Shown here in pieces: positions 32,613 through 42,297 of a DNA stretch of 51,868 nt. The stretch is from assembly GCA_021807655.1 (NCBI GenBank), contig JAKBCT010000001.1, positions 1-51,868 of the forward strand. The letters are read 5' to 3'. The notes beneath the pieces were generated by a model that saw nothing but the letters and a program-made list of their open reading frames with translations, was not told the DNA's origin and searched no databases. Every line of letters starts with the position of its first letter. Position 1 is the stretch's first letter. A program made the position numbers and the translations under genes. The stretch comes from Actinomycetes bacterium (GTDB taxonomy: Bacteria > Actinomycetota > Acidimicrobiia > Acidimicrobiales > RAAP-2).

Positions 32613-33509
32613 ATGACACTTACATCTGACAGTTCGGTCGTCGGTTCAGCTCGCGTCAAGCGGGGTTTGGCGGACATGCTGCGCGGCGGGGTGATCATGG
32701 ACGTGGTCAATCCCGAGCAGGCCAAGGTCGCCGAGGACGCGGGAGCGGTCGCGGTCATGGCCCTGGAACGCGTGCCCTCGGACATCCGTCGTGACGGTGG
32801 CGTCGCGCGGATGAGCGACCCGCAGATGATCCAGGAGATTCAGGCCACCGTCACGATCCCGGTGATGGCCAAGGCCCGCATCGGCCACTTCGCCGAGGCC
32901 CAGATCCTCCAGGCCCTCGACGTGGACTACATCGACGAATCTGAGGTACTCACCCCAGCCGACGAGGACAACCACATCGACAAGTGGGGATTCACGGTGC
33001 CCTTCGTCTGTGGCGCGACCAACCTCGGCGAAGCGCTGCGGCGCATTGGCGAGGGCGCGTGCCTCATTCGCTCCAAGGGCGAAGCGGGAACGGGCAACGT
33101 GGTAGAGGCCGTGCGCCACCTGCGGACGATCAACGCCCAGATGCGTCGACTCGCCTCGGCCGACGAAGCCGAGCTCTACCGACTCGCCAAGGACCTGCAG
33201 GCGCCGTTGCCGCTCGTGCTCGAGGTTGCCCAGACGGGCGCCCTCCCGGTGCCCATGTTCTGCGCGGGTGGGATCTCCACACCGGCTGACGCGTCGCTCG
33301 TGATGCAGCTCGGCGCCCAGGCGGTTTTCGTGGGTTCGGGAATCTTCAAGAGCGAGGACCCCGATCGGATGGCCCGCGCAATCGTGGAGGCCGCGACCCA
33401 CTACCAGGACGCCTCGGTCGTCGCCAAGGTTTCCACGGGCCTCGGTGCGGCGATGCGCGGCTTCGAGATGGCCTCGCTCGAGCAGCGCCTGGCCGAACGC
33501 GGGTGGTAG
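32613..33509 (+). CDS. pdxS: Pyridoxal 5'-phosphate synthase, synthase subunit
   Basis: This 298-residue TIM barrel builds PLP from ribose 5-phosphate, glyceraldehyde 3-phosphate and ammonia. Conserved segments are seen in order: [35 protein letters not shown] (catalytic Asp and region), [10 protein letters not shown] with the first Lys, [13 protein letters not shown], and [12 protein letters not shown] with the second Lys. GGISTPADA and the phosphate-binding GSGIFKS follow. It overlaps pdxT by 7 nt. The pair would form the 12+12 PLP synthase complex in the cytosol. Confidence 0.97.
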   Translation: MTLTSDSSVVGSARVKRGLADMLRGGVIMDVVNPEQAKVAEDAGAVAVMALERVPSDIRRDGGVARMSDPQMIQEIQATVTIPVMAKARIGHFAEAQILQALDVDYIDESEVLTPADEDNHIDKWGFTVPFVCGATNLGEALRRIGEGACLIRSKGEAGTGNVVEAVRHLRTINAQMRRLASADEAELYRLAKDLQAPLPLVLEVAQTGALPVPMFCAGGISTPADASLVMQLGAQAVFVGSGIFKSEDPDRMARAIVEAATHYQDASVVAKVSTGLGAAMRGFEMASLEQRLAERGW

Positions 33510-34087
33510 CGGCACCCATCGGTGTTCTCGCGCTGCAGGGTGACGTGCGCGAGCACGTCGCGGTACTGGCCGGTCTCGGGGTCGAGGTCGTCGCGGTTCG
33601 CACCACGCAGCAGTTGAGCGACGTCGCGGGTCTCGTGATCCCCGGCGGTGAGTCGACGACGATCGCGCGTCTGCTCGAGACCTCGGGCATGCGGAACCTG
33701 CTCGCCGAGCGGCTCCGTGATGGACTGCCGGTGCTCGGCACGTGCGCCGGACTGATCTTGTTGAGCCAGTCCATCGTCGACGGGCGCGACGATCAGTGGA
33801 GCTTTGGCACCATCGAGGTTGACGTGCGCCGAAACGGGTTCGGGCGCCAGATCGCGAGCTTCGAGACCACGATCCAGGTCGACGGCGTCGGCGCGGTGCC
33901 CGGGGTATTCATCCGGGCACCGAAAATCGAATCGTGGTCGGCGAAGGTTTCGGTGCTCGCAACCCACGACCACGGCACGGGGCCGACCCCGGTGCTCGTG
34001 CGCCAAGACGCCGCGTGGGGCTGTTCGTTCCACCCCGAACTGACCGACAGCAGCGCCATCCACGAACTATTCCTCGCGTCGGTGTAG
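33503..34087 (+). CDS. pdxT: Pyridoxal 5'-phosphate synthase, glutaminase subunit
   Basis: This 194-residue class I glutaminase supplies ammonia to PdxS. It has [12 protein letters not shown] at the N-terminus, the PGGESTT oxyanion region, nucleophile Cys in GTCAGLILL (about residue 83) and the His-Glu pair in SFHPELT. GTG start inside the pdxS 3' end indicates translational coupling. Family length is typical. Confidence 0.95.
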   Translation: MVAAPIGVLALQGDVREHVAVLAGLGVEVVAVRTTQQLSDVAGLVIPGGESTTIARLLETSGMRNLLAERLRDGLPVLGTCAGLILLSQSIVDGRDDQWSFGTIEVDVRRNGFGRQIASFETTIQVDGVGAVPGVFIRAPKIESWSAKVSVLATHDHGTGPTPVLVRQDAAWGCSFHPELTDSSAIHELFLASV

Positions 34088-34132
34088 GCCGGCCGCCGAG
34101 CCCGATTGACTCGGACTTCGCTGGTTCTCCGA

Positions 34133-34138
34133 TAGCAT
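34133..34138 (+). promoter_or_regulatory. Candidate -10 upstream of yebC
   Basis: TAGCAT lies 28 nt before the ATG, with a good ribosome-binding site (CAGGAGGA) in between. A TTGACT hexamer lies 21 nt upstream, too far for a standard spacer. Confidence 0.35.
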
Positions 34139-34166
34139 TGCAACGCCCAACGGGGCAGGAGGAACT

Positions 34167-34916
34167 ATGTCCGGCCATTCGAAGTGGGCGACGACCAAAC
34201 ACCGCAAGGGCGCCAAGGACAGCGCCCGCGCCAAAGTCTTCGCCAAGTTGATCCGTCAGGTCGAGGTCGCAGCGCGCGAAGGCGGTGGCGACGCGTCGGC
34301 CAACGCGAGCCTGCGCACGATGTACCAGAAGGCTCGAGAGGCGTCGGTGCCGATCGACACCATCGAGCGGGCGATCAAGCGCGGGACCGGCGAGTTGGAG
34401 GGAGCCCGCTACGAAGCGGTCACCTACGAGGGCTACGCACCCGGTGGCATCGCGGTAATCGTCGAGACCCTCACCGACAACCGCAACCGCACGAGTGCCG
34501 AGATCAAGCACCTGTTCTCGAAGAACGGTGGATCGATCGCCGAGCCCGGCGCGGTTTCGTGGCAGTTCGATCGAAAGGGCATCATCGAGGTCAAGGGCGC
34601 CGTCGACGAGGACCAGATGCTCGAGTGGGTCCTCGAAGCCGGTGGCGAGAACTTCACGACCTCGGCCGAGGTGACGACCGTGATCACCGAGCCCCACGAC
34701 GTGGGCCGGGTTCGCGACGCACTCGAGGGCTTCGGCTTGACGATTTCGAGCGCCGATCTGACCCTGGTGCCCCAGACGATGATTGAGGTCGCCGAGGAGT
34801 CCGAGGCGAAGAAGATCCTGCGCCTCGTGGACGCCATCGATGACCACGACGACGTCCAGAACGTGTACGCGAACTTCGACATCCCCGACGAGATCCTGGC
34901 GAGTTTCGAGGAATAA
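34167..34916 (+). CDS. yebC: YebC/PmpR-family regulatory protein
   Basis: This 249-residue protein has the highly conserved N-terminus GHSKWATTKHRKGAKDSARAK and the family segments YEGYAPGGIAVIVE and NRNRTSAEIKHLFSKNGG. Members act as DNA-binding regulators, and recent work links the family to translation of proline-rich stretches. It lies just upstream of ruvCAB, the usual position in many bacteria. The 51-nt gap to ruvC contains the SOS-type promoter. Confidence 0.95.
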   Translation: MSGHSKWATTKHRKGAKDSARAKVFAKLIRQVEVAAREGGGDASANASLRTMYQKAREASVPIDTIERAIKRGTGELEGARYEAVTYEGYAPGGIAVIVETLTDNRNRTSAEIKHLFSKNGGSIAEPGAVSWQFDRKGIIEVKGAVDEDQMLEWVLEAGGENFTTSAEVTTVITEPHDVGRVRDALEGFGLTISSADLTLVPQTMIEVAEESEAKKILRLVDAIDDHDDVQNVYANFDIPDEILASFEE

Positions 34917-34954
34917 CCGCGCGAGCGGTTCCGCGTTCGCGAGCGTCGGGTCGA

Positions 34955-34967
34955 TACAATCGAACAT
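34955..34967 (+). promoter_or_regulatory. Leaderless-type -10 of ruvC
   Basis: TACAAT is followed by seven bases and the ATG, predicting a transcript starting at the ruvC start codon. The final T of the hexamer begins the 16-nt extended LexA-type box. Confidence 0.6.
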
Positions 34968-34975
34968 ATGTTCGT
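34960..34975. promoter_or_regulatory. LexA (SOS) box over the ruvC start codon
   Basis: TCGAACATATGTTCGT contains the perfect palindrome CGAACATATGTTCG, matching the Gram-positive/actinobacterial LexA consensus GAAC-N4-GTTC. Its centre is the ATG of ruvC and it abuts the -10, so bound LexA would block initiation. It supports DNA-damage induction of ruvCAB. Confidence 0.8.
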
Positions 34976-35477
34976 ATTAGGAATCGACCCGGGTCTGACC
35001 CGTTGTGGATTTGGACTCGTGGAAGGGTCGCTGCGTGGGCCCGAGACGTTCCGCGCCGTTCGCGCCGGCGTCATCGAGACCAAGGCCACCGATCCGGTCG
35101 AGCGACGACTCGCCCAGCTACTGGTCGAGCTGACGTCGCTCCTTGACGAGGTGAACCCGGACGCCGTCGCCGTCGAGCGGGTGTTCTTTCAGCGCAATGC
35201 TCGGACCGCGATCCCCGTGGCTCAGGCCAGTGGGGTGGCGGTCGCGCTCGCCGGTGCTCGCAACCTCGAGGTCCGCCAGTTCACCGCCCAAGAGGCGAAG
35301 CTCGCGGTGACCGGCTACGGCGGCGCGGACAAGGCCCAGGTTCAAGGCATGGTCGCGCGACTGTGCGCGCTGCGCGCCGTGCCCCAACCGGCCGACGCCG
35401 CGGACGCGATGGCGCTCGCGATCACCTACTTCACGACCTGTCGCACCGAGGTCCGTTTGAGCGGGGCCGCGTCGTGA
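34968..35477 (+). CDS. ruvC: Crossover junction endodeoxyribonuclease RuvC
   Basis: This 169-residue resolvase cuts Holliday junctions. Acidic residues are present in LGIDPGLTRCGFG (Asp7), VAVERVFF (Glu near 66) and PADAADAMALAI (two Asp near 140). The start lies within the LexA box. The ruvA GTG overlaps the ruvC stop (GTGA), and ruvA overlaps ruvB, forming a compact ruvCAB operon. Confidence 0.96.
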   Translation: MFVLGIDPGLTRCGFGLVEGSLRGPETFRAVRAGVIETKATDPVERRLAQLLVELTSLLDEVNPDAVAVERVFFQRNARTAIPVAQASGVAVALAGARNLEVRQFTAQEAKLAVTGYGGADKAQVQGMVARLCALRAVPQPADAADAMALAITYFTTCRTEVRLSGAAS

Positions 35478-36037
35478 TCGGTTACCTCAGCGGTCGGGTG
35501 CTCGCGACTCTCCCGTCGGGGGCGACCATCGTTGACGTGAACGGCGTCGGGTACGAGGTCCACGTCGCCTCGGGCGAGCCGCCCGGCGTCGACAGTTCGG
35601 TGGATCTGGCGGTCTACACGGTGGTTCGCGCGGACGCCATCGTGCTCTACGGCTTTGAGACCTTTGAGGAGCGGGCGTTCTTTTCCCAGCTGCTCGCCAC
35701 CCCGGGCGTCGGGCCATCGACCGCCCTCGCGGCGCTTCGCACGATGCCGATGGCCGCACTCGCCGAGGCCATCGAGTCCGGTGATCACAAGACCGTCGCC
35801 TCGATCCCGGGCATTGGGACCAAGACCGCGAATCGGATCGTGCTCGAGCTGCACGGCAAAGTCGCCGTCGACGCCGGCGAGGTGGTGCCGGCGGGCGCCG
35901 TTCCCGGCGCCATCGAGGAGGCGCTGCGCCGACTCGGGTACGGGACCGCAGAGATCCGCGAGCTTCACGCCATCGAACTGCCCGACGACGAGAGCGCGGC
36001 GCTGCGCGTTGCGCTCGGTTACCTGGGGCGCGCGTGA
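35474..36037 (+). CDS. ruvA: Holliday junction DNA helicase subunit RuvA
   Basis: This 187-residue protein binds four-way junctions and loads RuvB. The OB-fold N-terminus (MIGYLSGRV-type) is followed by two helix-hairpin-helix motifs, TPGVGPSTALAAL and IPGIGTKTANRIV, and a C-terminal domain (EEALRRLGYG) that contacts RuvB. GTG start. Confidence 0.95.
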   Translation: MIGYLSGRVLATLPSGATIVDVNGVGYEVHVASGEPPGVDSSVDLAVYTVVRADAIVLYGFETFEERAFFSQLLATPGVGPSTALAALRTMPMAALAEAIESGDHKTVASIPGIGTKTANRIVLELHGKVAVDAGEVVPAGAVPGAIEEALRRLGYGTAEIRELHAIELPDDESAALRVALGYLGRA

Positions 36038-37068
36038 GTCGCCGCGAGATCGACTTGGGAAGTGAGCCCCTCGTCAGCAGTGGCGCCGACGAGCCCGAAC
36101 GACGCAGCGAGGCGTCGCTGCGTCCGACGTCGCTGCGGGGCTTCGTCGGTCAGCGCGACCTCGTCGGGCACCTCGAGATCGTGCTCGGCTCGGCGCGCTC
36201 GCGCGGCCAGGTCGTCGATCACATCCTGCTCGCCGGTCCACCGGGACTCGGCAAGACCTCGCTCGCCTCGATCGTGGCCAACGAGATGGGATCGGGTCTG
36301 CGAATCACCTCGGGGCCGGTGCTAACGCGCCCGGGTGACCTCGCGGCGTTGATGACCGATCTGCACGACGGTGACGTGTTGTTCATCGATGAGATCCACC
36401 GGCTGAACCGAACGGTCGAAGAGGTGCTGTACCCGGCGATGGAGGACCGGCGCCTGGACGTCCTGATCGGCCGCGGACCCTCGGCGCGGACGATCCGACT
36501 CGACCTGCCCAACTTCACACTGATCGGCGCCACGACACGCACCGGACTCGTGGCGGCCCCGCTGCGGGATCGATTCGGTTTCGTCGGCCAGCTCGACCTC
36601 TACGACGACGCCGAGCTGACCACGATCGTCGAGCGCTCGGCGGGACTGCTCGCCATCGAGATCAGCACCGAGGCCGCGCTCGCGATTGCCTCGCGCAGCC
36701 GCGGGACGCCCAGGATTGCGAACCGACTGCTCCGGCGGGTCCGCGACTTCGCGGCGGTAAACCACCTCGTGACGATCGACGCGGGGGTGGCGGTCGAGGC
36801 GCTGACGCTGTTCGGCATCGACGACCTGGGACTGGACAAGATCGACCGGCGGATTCTCGGACTGCTCTGTCGCCAGTTCAGCGCTCAGCCGGTGGGTCTG
36901 GTGACCCTGAGCCACGCCTGTGGCGAGGAGACCCTGACCATTGAGGACGCCTACGAGCCGTATCTTTTGCGCGCGGGACTGCTCATCCGTACCCCGCGGG
37001 GTCGCCTGGCGACGGACCGGGCCTACGCGCACCTGGGTCTTCGCGCACCCGGCGGCGGAATGGTCTAG
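36034..37068 (+). CDS. ruvB: Holliday junction branch migration ATPase RuvB
   Basis: This 344-residue AAA+ motor drives branch migration with RuvA. Walker A is GPPGLGKTS, Walker B LFIDEIHRLN, sensor 1 GATTRTG, the arginine finger lies in APLRDRFGF, and the C-terminal winged helix ends the protein. GTG start overlapping ruvA by 4 nt. It is the last gene of the ruv unit; a 55-nt gap precedes yajC. Confidence 0.97.
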   Translation: MSRREIDLGSEPLVSSGADEPERRSEASLRPTSLRGFVGQRDLVGHLEIVLGSARSRGQVVDHILLAGPPGLGKTSLASIVANEMGSGLRITSGPVLTRPGDLAALMTDLHDGDVLFIDEIHRLNRTVEEVLYPAMEDRRLDVLIGRGPSARTIRLDLPNFTLIGATTRTGLVAAPLRDRFGFVGQLDLYDDAELTTIVERSAGLLAIEISTEAALAIASRSRGTPRIANRLLRRVRDFAAVNHLVTIDAGVAVEALTLFGIDDLGLDKIDRRILGLLCRQFSAQPVGLVTLSHACGEETLTIEDAYEPYLLRAGLLIRTPRGRLATDRAYAHLGLRAPGGGMV

Positions 37069-37087
37069 GTATCAGCCCAGCGTGGGC

Positions 37088-37093
37088 TAGGGT
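37088..37093 (+). promoter_or_regulatory. Candidate -10 upstream of yajC
   Basis: TAGGGT lies 30 nt before the ATG, with a GGAGGA ribosome-binding site in the leader. It would start the yajC-secD-secF unit. Confidence 0.35.
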
Positions 37094-37123
37094 TTCTGGG
37101 GTCTAGTTCCGGAGGAAAGCCAC

Positions 37124-37444
37124 ATGTTTGCAGCTTCGAGCGGCGGCTCGTCGATTTTGATTATCTACTTGGTGGTCTTCGGGGCGCTGTATTTCTTCTA
37201 CCTCCGTCCACGCAACAAGAAGCAGAAGCAGGCCCGACTGGCCGCTCGTAAGGTGGAAGTGGGCGAGCGCGCCCAGACGATCGGCGGCTTCGTCGGTACG
37301 GTCGTGCGCAGCGACGCTGACATCATCGTGCTGCGCAGCGCGAGCGGGATCGAACTCGAGTTCGTGCCTTCGGCCATCGCGCGCCGCTTCGATCCGGCTC
37401 CCGTCGTGAGTGACGAGCCGACCGCCGAAGGCGACGAGCAGTAA
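37124..37444 (+). CDS. yajC: Preprotein translocase subunit YajC
   Basis: This 106-residue single-pass membrane protein has an N-terminal helix (about 9-28, ending LRPRNKKQK) and a small soluble domain with VGERAQTIGGFVGTVV. It associates with SecDF-SecYEG. The stop overlaps the secD ATG by one base (TAATG), supporting a yajC-secD-secF operon. Confidence 0.93.
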   Translation: MFAASSGGSSILIIYLVVFGALYFFYLRPRNKKQKQARLAARKVEVGERAQTIGGFVGTVVRSDADIIVLRSASGIELEFVPSAIARRFDPAPVVSDEPTAEGDEQ

Positions 37445-38949
37445 TGGCGGGGACCGTCGGTTCTCGCCGGTCCCTGATCGTCAGCCTGCTGCTGACGATC
37501 GTGGTCGCCTTCGGTGCACTGATTACCACCCTGTCCTTCGGGTGGGGACCCAAGTTGGGCCTCGACCTGGCGGGCGGGCTGTCGGTCGTCTATAAGCCGG
37601 CCACCGCGACCTCGACGGCGAACATGCAAGAGGTCGTCACGATCCTCAACAACCGGGTGAACGGACTTGGCGTGTCGGGCGCCACGGTGAACCTCCAGGG
37701 TAAGGACGTCGTCGTCAGCGTGCCCGGGGTGACCGACGCCCGCACGGTCCTCGCGACCGTCGGACAGACCGCTCAGCTGCTGTTCCGTCCGGTCCTCTGC
37801 GAGACCGGCCCGGCGTCCAAGCACGCCAAGGTCGTCAAGACCGTTCCCAAGTGTGGCGCGAACTATCTCATGACGGCGGCCAACCTGGCCGTCAACACCT
37901 CCACCCAGGCGCCGACTAACAACATCGGTCTGGACCCCCAGTACACGAACATCGCCTCGACGTCACCCCAGAGTGACAACAAGAACCAGATGGTGATCCT
38001 GCCGACCCTGGGTTCGAACAGCGTTCGCTACGTACTCGGGCCGGCTGAACTCACCGGTCAGGCCGTCAAGACCGCCCTCGCCCAGCAAGACCAGGTGGGC
38101 GCGTGGGTCGTCAACTACTCGCTCACCAGTGCGGGCAGTCCCGCGTGGGACCGGGTGGCCCAGGCCAACTTCCACGCCGAACTCGCCATCGAACTCGACG
38201 GGGTCGTGCAGTCGGCGCCCCTCATCCAGCCGGGCCAGGCGAGCTTCAGCTCCTTTAACGGCCAGGGTCAGATCTCGGGTTCCTTCACCGAGTCCTCGGC
38301 GAAGAACCTGGCCCTCGCGATGCAGTTCGGCGCACTGCCGGTGCGTCTCATCGCCCAAAACACCGTGACCGTCTCACCGACGCTTGGCCATAGCGCACTC
38401 GTCGCGGGTCTCGGCGCGGGACTCGTGGGCTTGGGCCTTGTGTTGCTCTACACCATCGTCTACTACCGACTGCTGGGTCTCGTGATCGTGCTCGGACTCG
38501 GGGTCACCGGCGCGTTGCTGTGGGCGATCATCTCCGCGCTCGGACACACGGCCTTCGCGCCCAGCTTCACGTTGGCTGGTGTCACCGGATTAATTGTGTC
38601 CATCGGTATCACGGTCGACAGTTATATCGTGTACTTCGAACGATTAAAAGACGAGGCCCGAGCCGGCCGGTCGATTCGCACCTCGGTGGACCGGGGATTC
38701 CGCTCGGCGTGGCGCACGGTGCTCGCGGCGGACACGGTCAGTCTGCTCGCCGCGGTATTGCTCTACCTGATCGCCGTCGGTGACGTGCGCGGGTTCGCGT
38801 TCTTCCTCGGTCTCTCGACCCTGCTCGACATCGGCATCACGTGGTACTTCACGCGTCCGCTCGTGATCCTGCTGGGTCGGCGCAGCACCGACCAGACGAG
38901 CGCGTTGTCGATGGCGGCCGGACTCGCAATGGGAGCGACCAATGAGTAG
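37444..38949 (+). CDS. secD: Protein-export membrane protein SecD
   Basis: This 501-residue, six-helix RND-type protein uses the proton-motive force to aid late export. The motif KLGLDLAGGLSVVY lies after helix 1 (D1), a large extracytoplasmic P1 domain follows, and the membrane block contains SIGITVDSYIVYFERLKDEARAG with conserved acidic residues (D4-type). It overlaps secF by 8 nt. Confidence 0.95.
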   Translation: MAGTVGSRRSLIVSLLLTIVVAFGALITTLSFGWGPKLGLDLAGGLSVVYKPATATSTANMQEVVTILNNRVNGLGVSGATVNLQGKDVVVSVPGVTDARTVLATVGQTAQLLFRPVLCETGPASKHAKVVKTVPKCGANYLMTAANLAVNTSTQAPTNNIGLDPQYTNIASTSPQSDNKNQMVILPTLGSNSVRYVLGPAELTGQAVKTALAQQDQVGAWVVNYSLTSAGSPAWDRVAQANFHAELAIELDGVVQSAPLIQPGQASFSSFNGQGQISGSFTESSAKNLALAMQFGALPVRLIAQNTVTVSPTLGHSALVAGLGAGLVGLGLVLLYTIVYYRLLGLVIVLGLGVTGALLWAIISALGHTAFAPSFTLAGVTGLIVSIGITVDSYIVYFERLKDEARAGRSIRTSVDRGFRSAWRTVLAADTVSLLAAVLLYLIAVGDVRGFAFFLGLSTLLDIGITWYFTRPLVILLGRRSTDQTSALSMAAGLAMGATNE

Positions 38950-40066
38950 CGCGACAGTAACGACGCCGACGCCGGGACGCCTGGGCCGGATCTATCGGGG
39001 CCTGACGAAGTTCGACTTCGTCGGACGGCGCAAGATCTGGTTCAGCGTCTCCATCGCGATCATCGTGCTCGGTATCGCCTCGCTGTCGATCCGGGGATTC
39101 AACCTCGGAATCGACTTCAAGGGTGGCAGTTCGTGGGAGGTCCTCGCGCCCAACACGTCGATCAGCGCGGTGACTTCGGCGGTGGAACACGCCGGACTCT
39201 CCCAACCGGTCGTCGAGAAGTTGGGCGCCGACACCTATCAGGTGTCCGCCGACATCAACGCACTGTCGAGCACCCAGCAGAACGACCTCACCAACAAGGT
39301 GATCAACGCGATGGCGAAGATCGCCAACGTGAACGCGAATCAGGTCTCCACGAGCACCGTGGGCCCGACCTGGGGTAGTCAGATCACCCGACGGGCCCTC
39401 GAGGCGCTGCTGGTGTTCTTCATCGCCGTCATCATCTACATCAGTGCGCGCTTCGAGCCCAAGATGGCCGTCGCGGCCTTCGTCGCGATGGTCCACGACC
39501 TCTTGATCACGATCGGGGTGTACTCGCTCTTCGGCTTTCAGATCACGCCGGACACCGTCATCGCGGTGCTGACGATCCTCGGCTACTCGCTCTATGACAC
39601 GGTGGTGGTCTTTGACCGCGTGCGGGACAATACCGGCTCGGTGCTGAAGGGGGGCGAACTCACCTACAGCGACATGGTGAACCTCTCGATGAACCAGACC
39701 CTGGCGCGCTCGATCAACACCTCGCTCGTGGCGATCCTGCCGGTGCTGTCGGTGCTGATCGTGGGTGCGTACATCCTCGGCGCGACGACGCTGCAGAACT
39801 ACGGACTCGCCCTCACCGTCGGCCTGATCAGTGGTGCCTACTCGTCGATCTTCATCGCGAGTCCGCTGCTCGCGATCTTGAAGGAGCGAGAGACGCGCTA
39901 CGTCGACCTCGCGGCGCGAGTCATGTCCCGCTCGGACCACCACACGTTCAGTCCCGCCGAGGCCGCGAGGCTGTCCAACGACGGCACCCAGCGCACGTCG
40001 CGCGCGGCGAGCGCGACCAAGTCCGCGGGGGTTCAGGCCCGCGCTCGCAAGCAGAAACGGCGGTAG
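38942..40066 (+). CDS. secF: Protein-export membrane protein SecF
   Basis: This 374-residue partner of SecD has the family motifs GIDFKGGSSWE after helix 1, and LGYSLYDTVVVFDRVRDN in the membrane block. A basic, Ala/Ser-rich C-terminal tail of about 50 residues is probably cytoplasmic. It ends 20 nt before rel. Confidence 0.95.
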   Translation: MSSATVTTPTPGRLGRIYRGLTKFDFVGRRKIWFSVSIAIIVLGIASLSIRGFNLGIDFKGGSSWEVLAPNTSISAVTSAVEHAGLSQPVVEKLGADTYQVSADINALSSTQQNDLTNKVINAMAKIANVNANQVSTSTVGPTWGSQITRRALEALLVFFIAVIIYISARFEPKMAVAAFVAMVHDLLITIGVYSLFGFQITPDTVIAVLTILGYSLYDTVVVFDRVRDNTGSVLKGGELTYSDMVNLSMNQTLARSINTSLVAILPVLSVLIVGAYILGATTLQNYGLALTVGLISGAYSSIFIASPLLAILKERETRYVDLAARVMSRSDHHTFSPAEAARLSNDGTQRTSRAASATKSAGVQARARKQKRR

Positions 40067-40074
40067 TCGACCGG

Positions 40075-40086
40075 TAGGCTGACCCC
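40075..40086 (+). promoter_or_regulatory. Leaderless-type -10 of rel
   Basis: TAGGCT is followed by six bases (GACCCC) and the ATG, the same hexamer and spacing as pdxS. No ribosome-binding site is visible. Confidence 0.5.
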
Positions 40087-42297
40087 ATGGTGAGCTTGAC
40101 GTCACGACTGCCGACGGACGCGGCGCTGGTCAGTTCCGTCGACCGCATCGTCACGCGGTTTCGCGAGCACCACGCCGACGGCGACATCGAGATCATCCGC
40201 CGGGCGGGGCTGGCGGCCATCGCCGCCCACGAGGGCCAGTTGCGCCGCACCGGCGAGCCCTACGTGACCCACCCGATCGCGGTGGCGGGTATCGTCGCCG
40301 ACCTCGGCCTGGACGCGCCGACGATCGCGGCCGCGCTCTTGCACGACGCCGTCGAGGACACCGGGATGACCACGAGCTGGTTGGCTCGCGAGTTCGGCGA
40401 GCAGGTCGCAGCGGTCGTGGACGGCGTGACGAAGCTCGATCGTCTCGAGTTCGACTCCAAAGAGGCCCAGCAGGCCGCCACGATTCGCAAGATGTTCATC
40501 GCGATGGCCCGGGACTGGCGGGTCCTGATCATCAAGTTGGCCGACCGTCTGCACAACATGCGCACGATCTCGGTCATGCCCATGCACCGCCAGCGGGCGA
40601 TCGCCCAGGAGACCCTCGACGTCTACGCGCCGCTCGCGCACCGACTCGGCGTCCAGCAGGTCAAGTGGCAGTTAGAGGACCTCAGCTTCGCCACCCTGCA
40701 CCCGAAGCGCTACGCCGAGATCGAGCAGATGGTCGCCGCGCGTCAGCCCGAGCGCGAGGCCTACCTGCACGAGGTGATGGACGCGCTGCTCGCCAAGGTC
40801 GAGGGCTTCAACATCCGCGCGGAGGTTCGCGGACGTCCAAAACACCTCTGGAGCATCTACGAGAAGATGGTGGTCGGCGGCAAGGAGTTCGACGAGATTT
40901 TCGACCTGGTCGGACTGCGGGTCATCGTCGAGGAGGAACGAGACTGCTGGGCGGTGCTCGGGGCGATCCACGCGCTCTGGTCGCCCGTACAGGGTCGCTT
41001 CAAGGACTACATCAACTCGCCGAAGTTCAACCTGTACCAGTCGCTGCACACGACGGTGATCGGTCCGCGGGGCAAGTCCGTCGAGGTCCAGGTCCGTACC
41101 CAAGAGATGCACCGGCGCGCCGAGTTCGGCATCGCGGCGCACTGGGGCTACAAGGAGGGCGCCTCCACCAAGGAGATCGCCTGGATGCAGCGCCTGGCCG
41201 ACGTCGAGCAGGAAGAGGACGACCCGATCGCCTTCCTCGAGGCGCTCAAACTCGACCTCGGCAACGACGAGGTCTACGTCTTTACCCCGAAGGGTCGCGT
41301 GATCGCCCTGGTGGAGGGGGCGACGCCCATCGACTTCGCCTACGCGGTGCACACCGAGGTCGGCCACCACTGCGTGGGCGCGAAGGTCAACGGGCGCCTG
41401 GTGCCCCTGGACACGGTGTTGCACTCGGCCGACGTCGTGGAGATCGTGACGAGCAAGCACCAGTCCGCGGGACCATCGCGGGACTGGCTGAAGATCGCCA
41501 AGTCCTCGCGCGCCAAGTCCAAGATCCGACAGTGGTTCCAGCGCGAGCGACGCGAGGACGCGATCGAGGGCGGACGCGAGGAGTTGACCAAGGCGCTGCG
41601 CCGCGAGGGACTGCCGATCGCGACGTCGCTCGCCTCGAGCGCCCTGGACGCGGTCATCAGCTCGCTCAACCTCGAAGACCTGGACGCCTTGTTCATGTCG
41701 ATCGACAGCGGTCAGATCTCCGCGCTCGCGGTCGTGCAGCGACTCGAGCGCGAACTGCACGGGGGTGACGCCGAACAGCTCCCCACGACGGTCACCAAGA
41801 TGCCGCGCAACAATCGCTCGGCGCGGCGCACGGCGGGGGTCTACGTCGAGGGCCTCGACGACGTGATGATCCACCTCGCGCGCTGCTGCTCACCGGTGCC
41901 CGGTGACGCCATCATGGGCTTCATCACCCAGGGTCGGGGCGTGTCGGTGCACCGCGACGACTGCTCCAACGCCGTCGCGCTGGCGCACCGCCTGGGGGAG
42001 CGGATCATCGACGTCGAGTGGGACGGCTCGGTCGGCGGTCAGTACCGCGCGGTGCTCGAGGTGCTCGCCTTTGACCGGTCACGTTTGCTGCTCGACGTCT
42101 CCAAGGTCGTCGCCGAGTATCACCTCAACATCATCTCGAGCAGTTCCACGACGTCGGGCGCGCGAATCGTTCGCATGGTCTTTGACGTCGAGCTGGTCGA
42201 CCCGACGCACCTCTCGAGTCTGCTCAGCGCGCTGAAGGCGGTCGACGGGGTCTTTGACGCCTTTCGCCAGATCCCCGGACAGAATAAAGGAACATGA
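40087..42297 (+). CDS. rel: Bifunctional (p)ppGpp synthetase/hydrolase
   Basis: This 736-residue RelA/SpoT homologue has an intact HD hydrolase domain (THP near 61, HDAVEDT from 86), a synthetase domain with the RFKD motif of bifunctional enzymes, and FNLYQSLHTTV. A TGS domain (VYVFTPKGRVIALVEGATPIDFAYAVHTE), a helical region with the ARCCSPVPGDAIMGFITQGRGVSVH zinc-finger segment and a C-terminal ACT domain follow. It should make and degrade the stringent-response alarmone. It overlaps hisS by 4 nt. Confidence 0.96.
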   Translation: MVSLTSRLPTDAALVSSVDRIVTRFREHHADGDIEIIRRAGLAAIAAHEGQLRRTGEPYVTHPIAVAGIVADLGLDAPTIAAALLHDAVEDTGMTTSWLAREFGEQVAAVVDGVTKLDRLEFDSKEAQQAATIRKMFIAMARDWRVLIIKLADRLHNMRTISVMPMHRQRAIAQETLDVYAPLAHRLGVQQVKWQLEDLSFATLHPKRYAEIEQMVAARQPEREAYLHEVMDALLAKVEGFNIRAEVRGRPKHLWSIYEKMVVGGKEFDEIFDLVGLRVIVEEERDCWAVLGAIHALWSPVQGRFKDYINSPKFNLYQSLHTTVIGPRGKSVEVQVRTQEMHRRAEFGIAAHWGYKEGASTKEIAWMQRLADVEQEEDDPIAFLEALKLDLGNDEVYVFTPKGRVIALVEGATPIDFAYAVHTEVGHHCVGAKVNGRLVPLDTVLHSADVVEIVTSKHQSAGPSRDWLKIAKSSRAKSKIRQWFQRERREDAIEGGREELTKALRREGLPIATSLASSALDAVISSLNLEDLDALFMSIDSGQISALAVVQRLERELHGGDAEQLPTTVTKMPRNNRSARRTAGVYVEGLDDVMIHLARCCSPVPGDAIMGFITQGRGVSVHRDDCSNAVALAHRLGERIIDVEWDGSVGGQYRAVLEVLAFDRSRLLLDVSKVVAEYHLNIISSSSTTSGARIVRMVFDVELVDPTHLSSLLSALKAVDGVFDAFRQIPGQNKGT

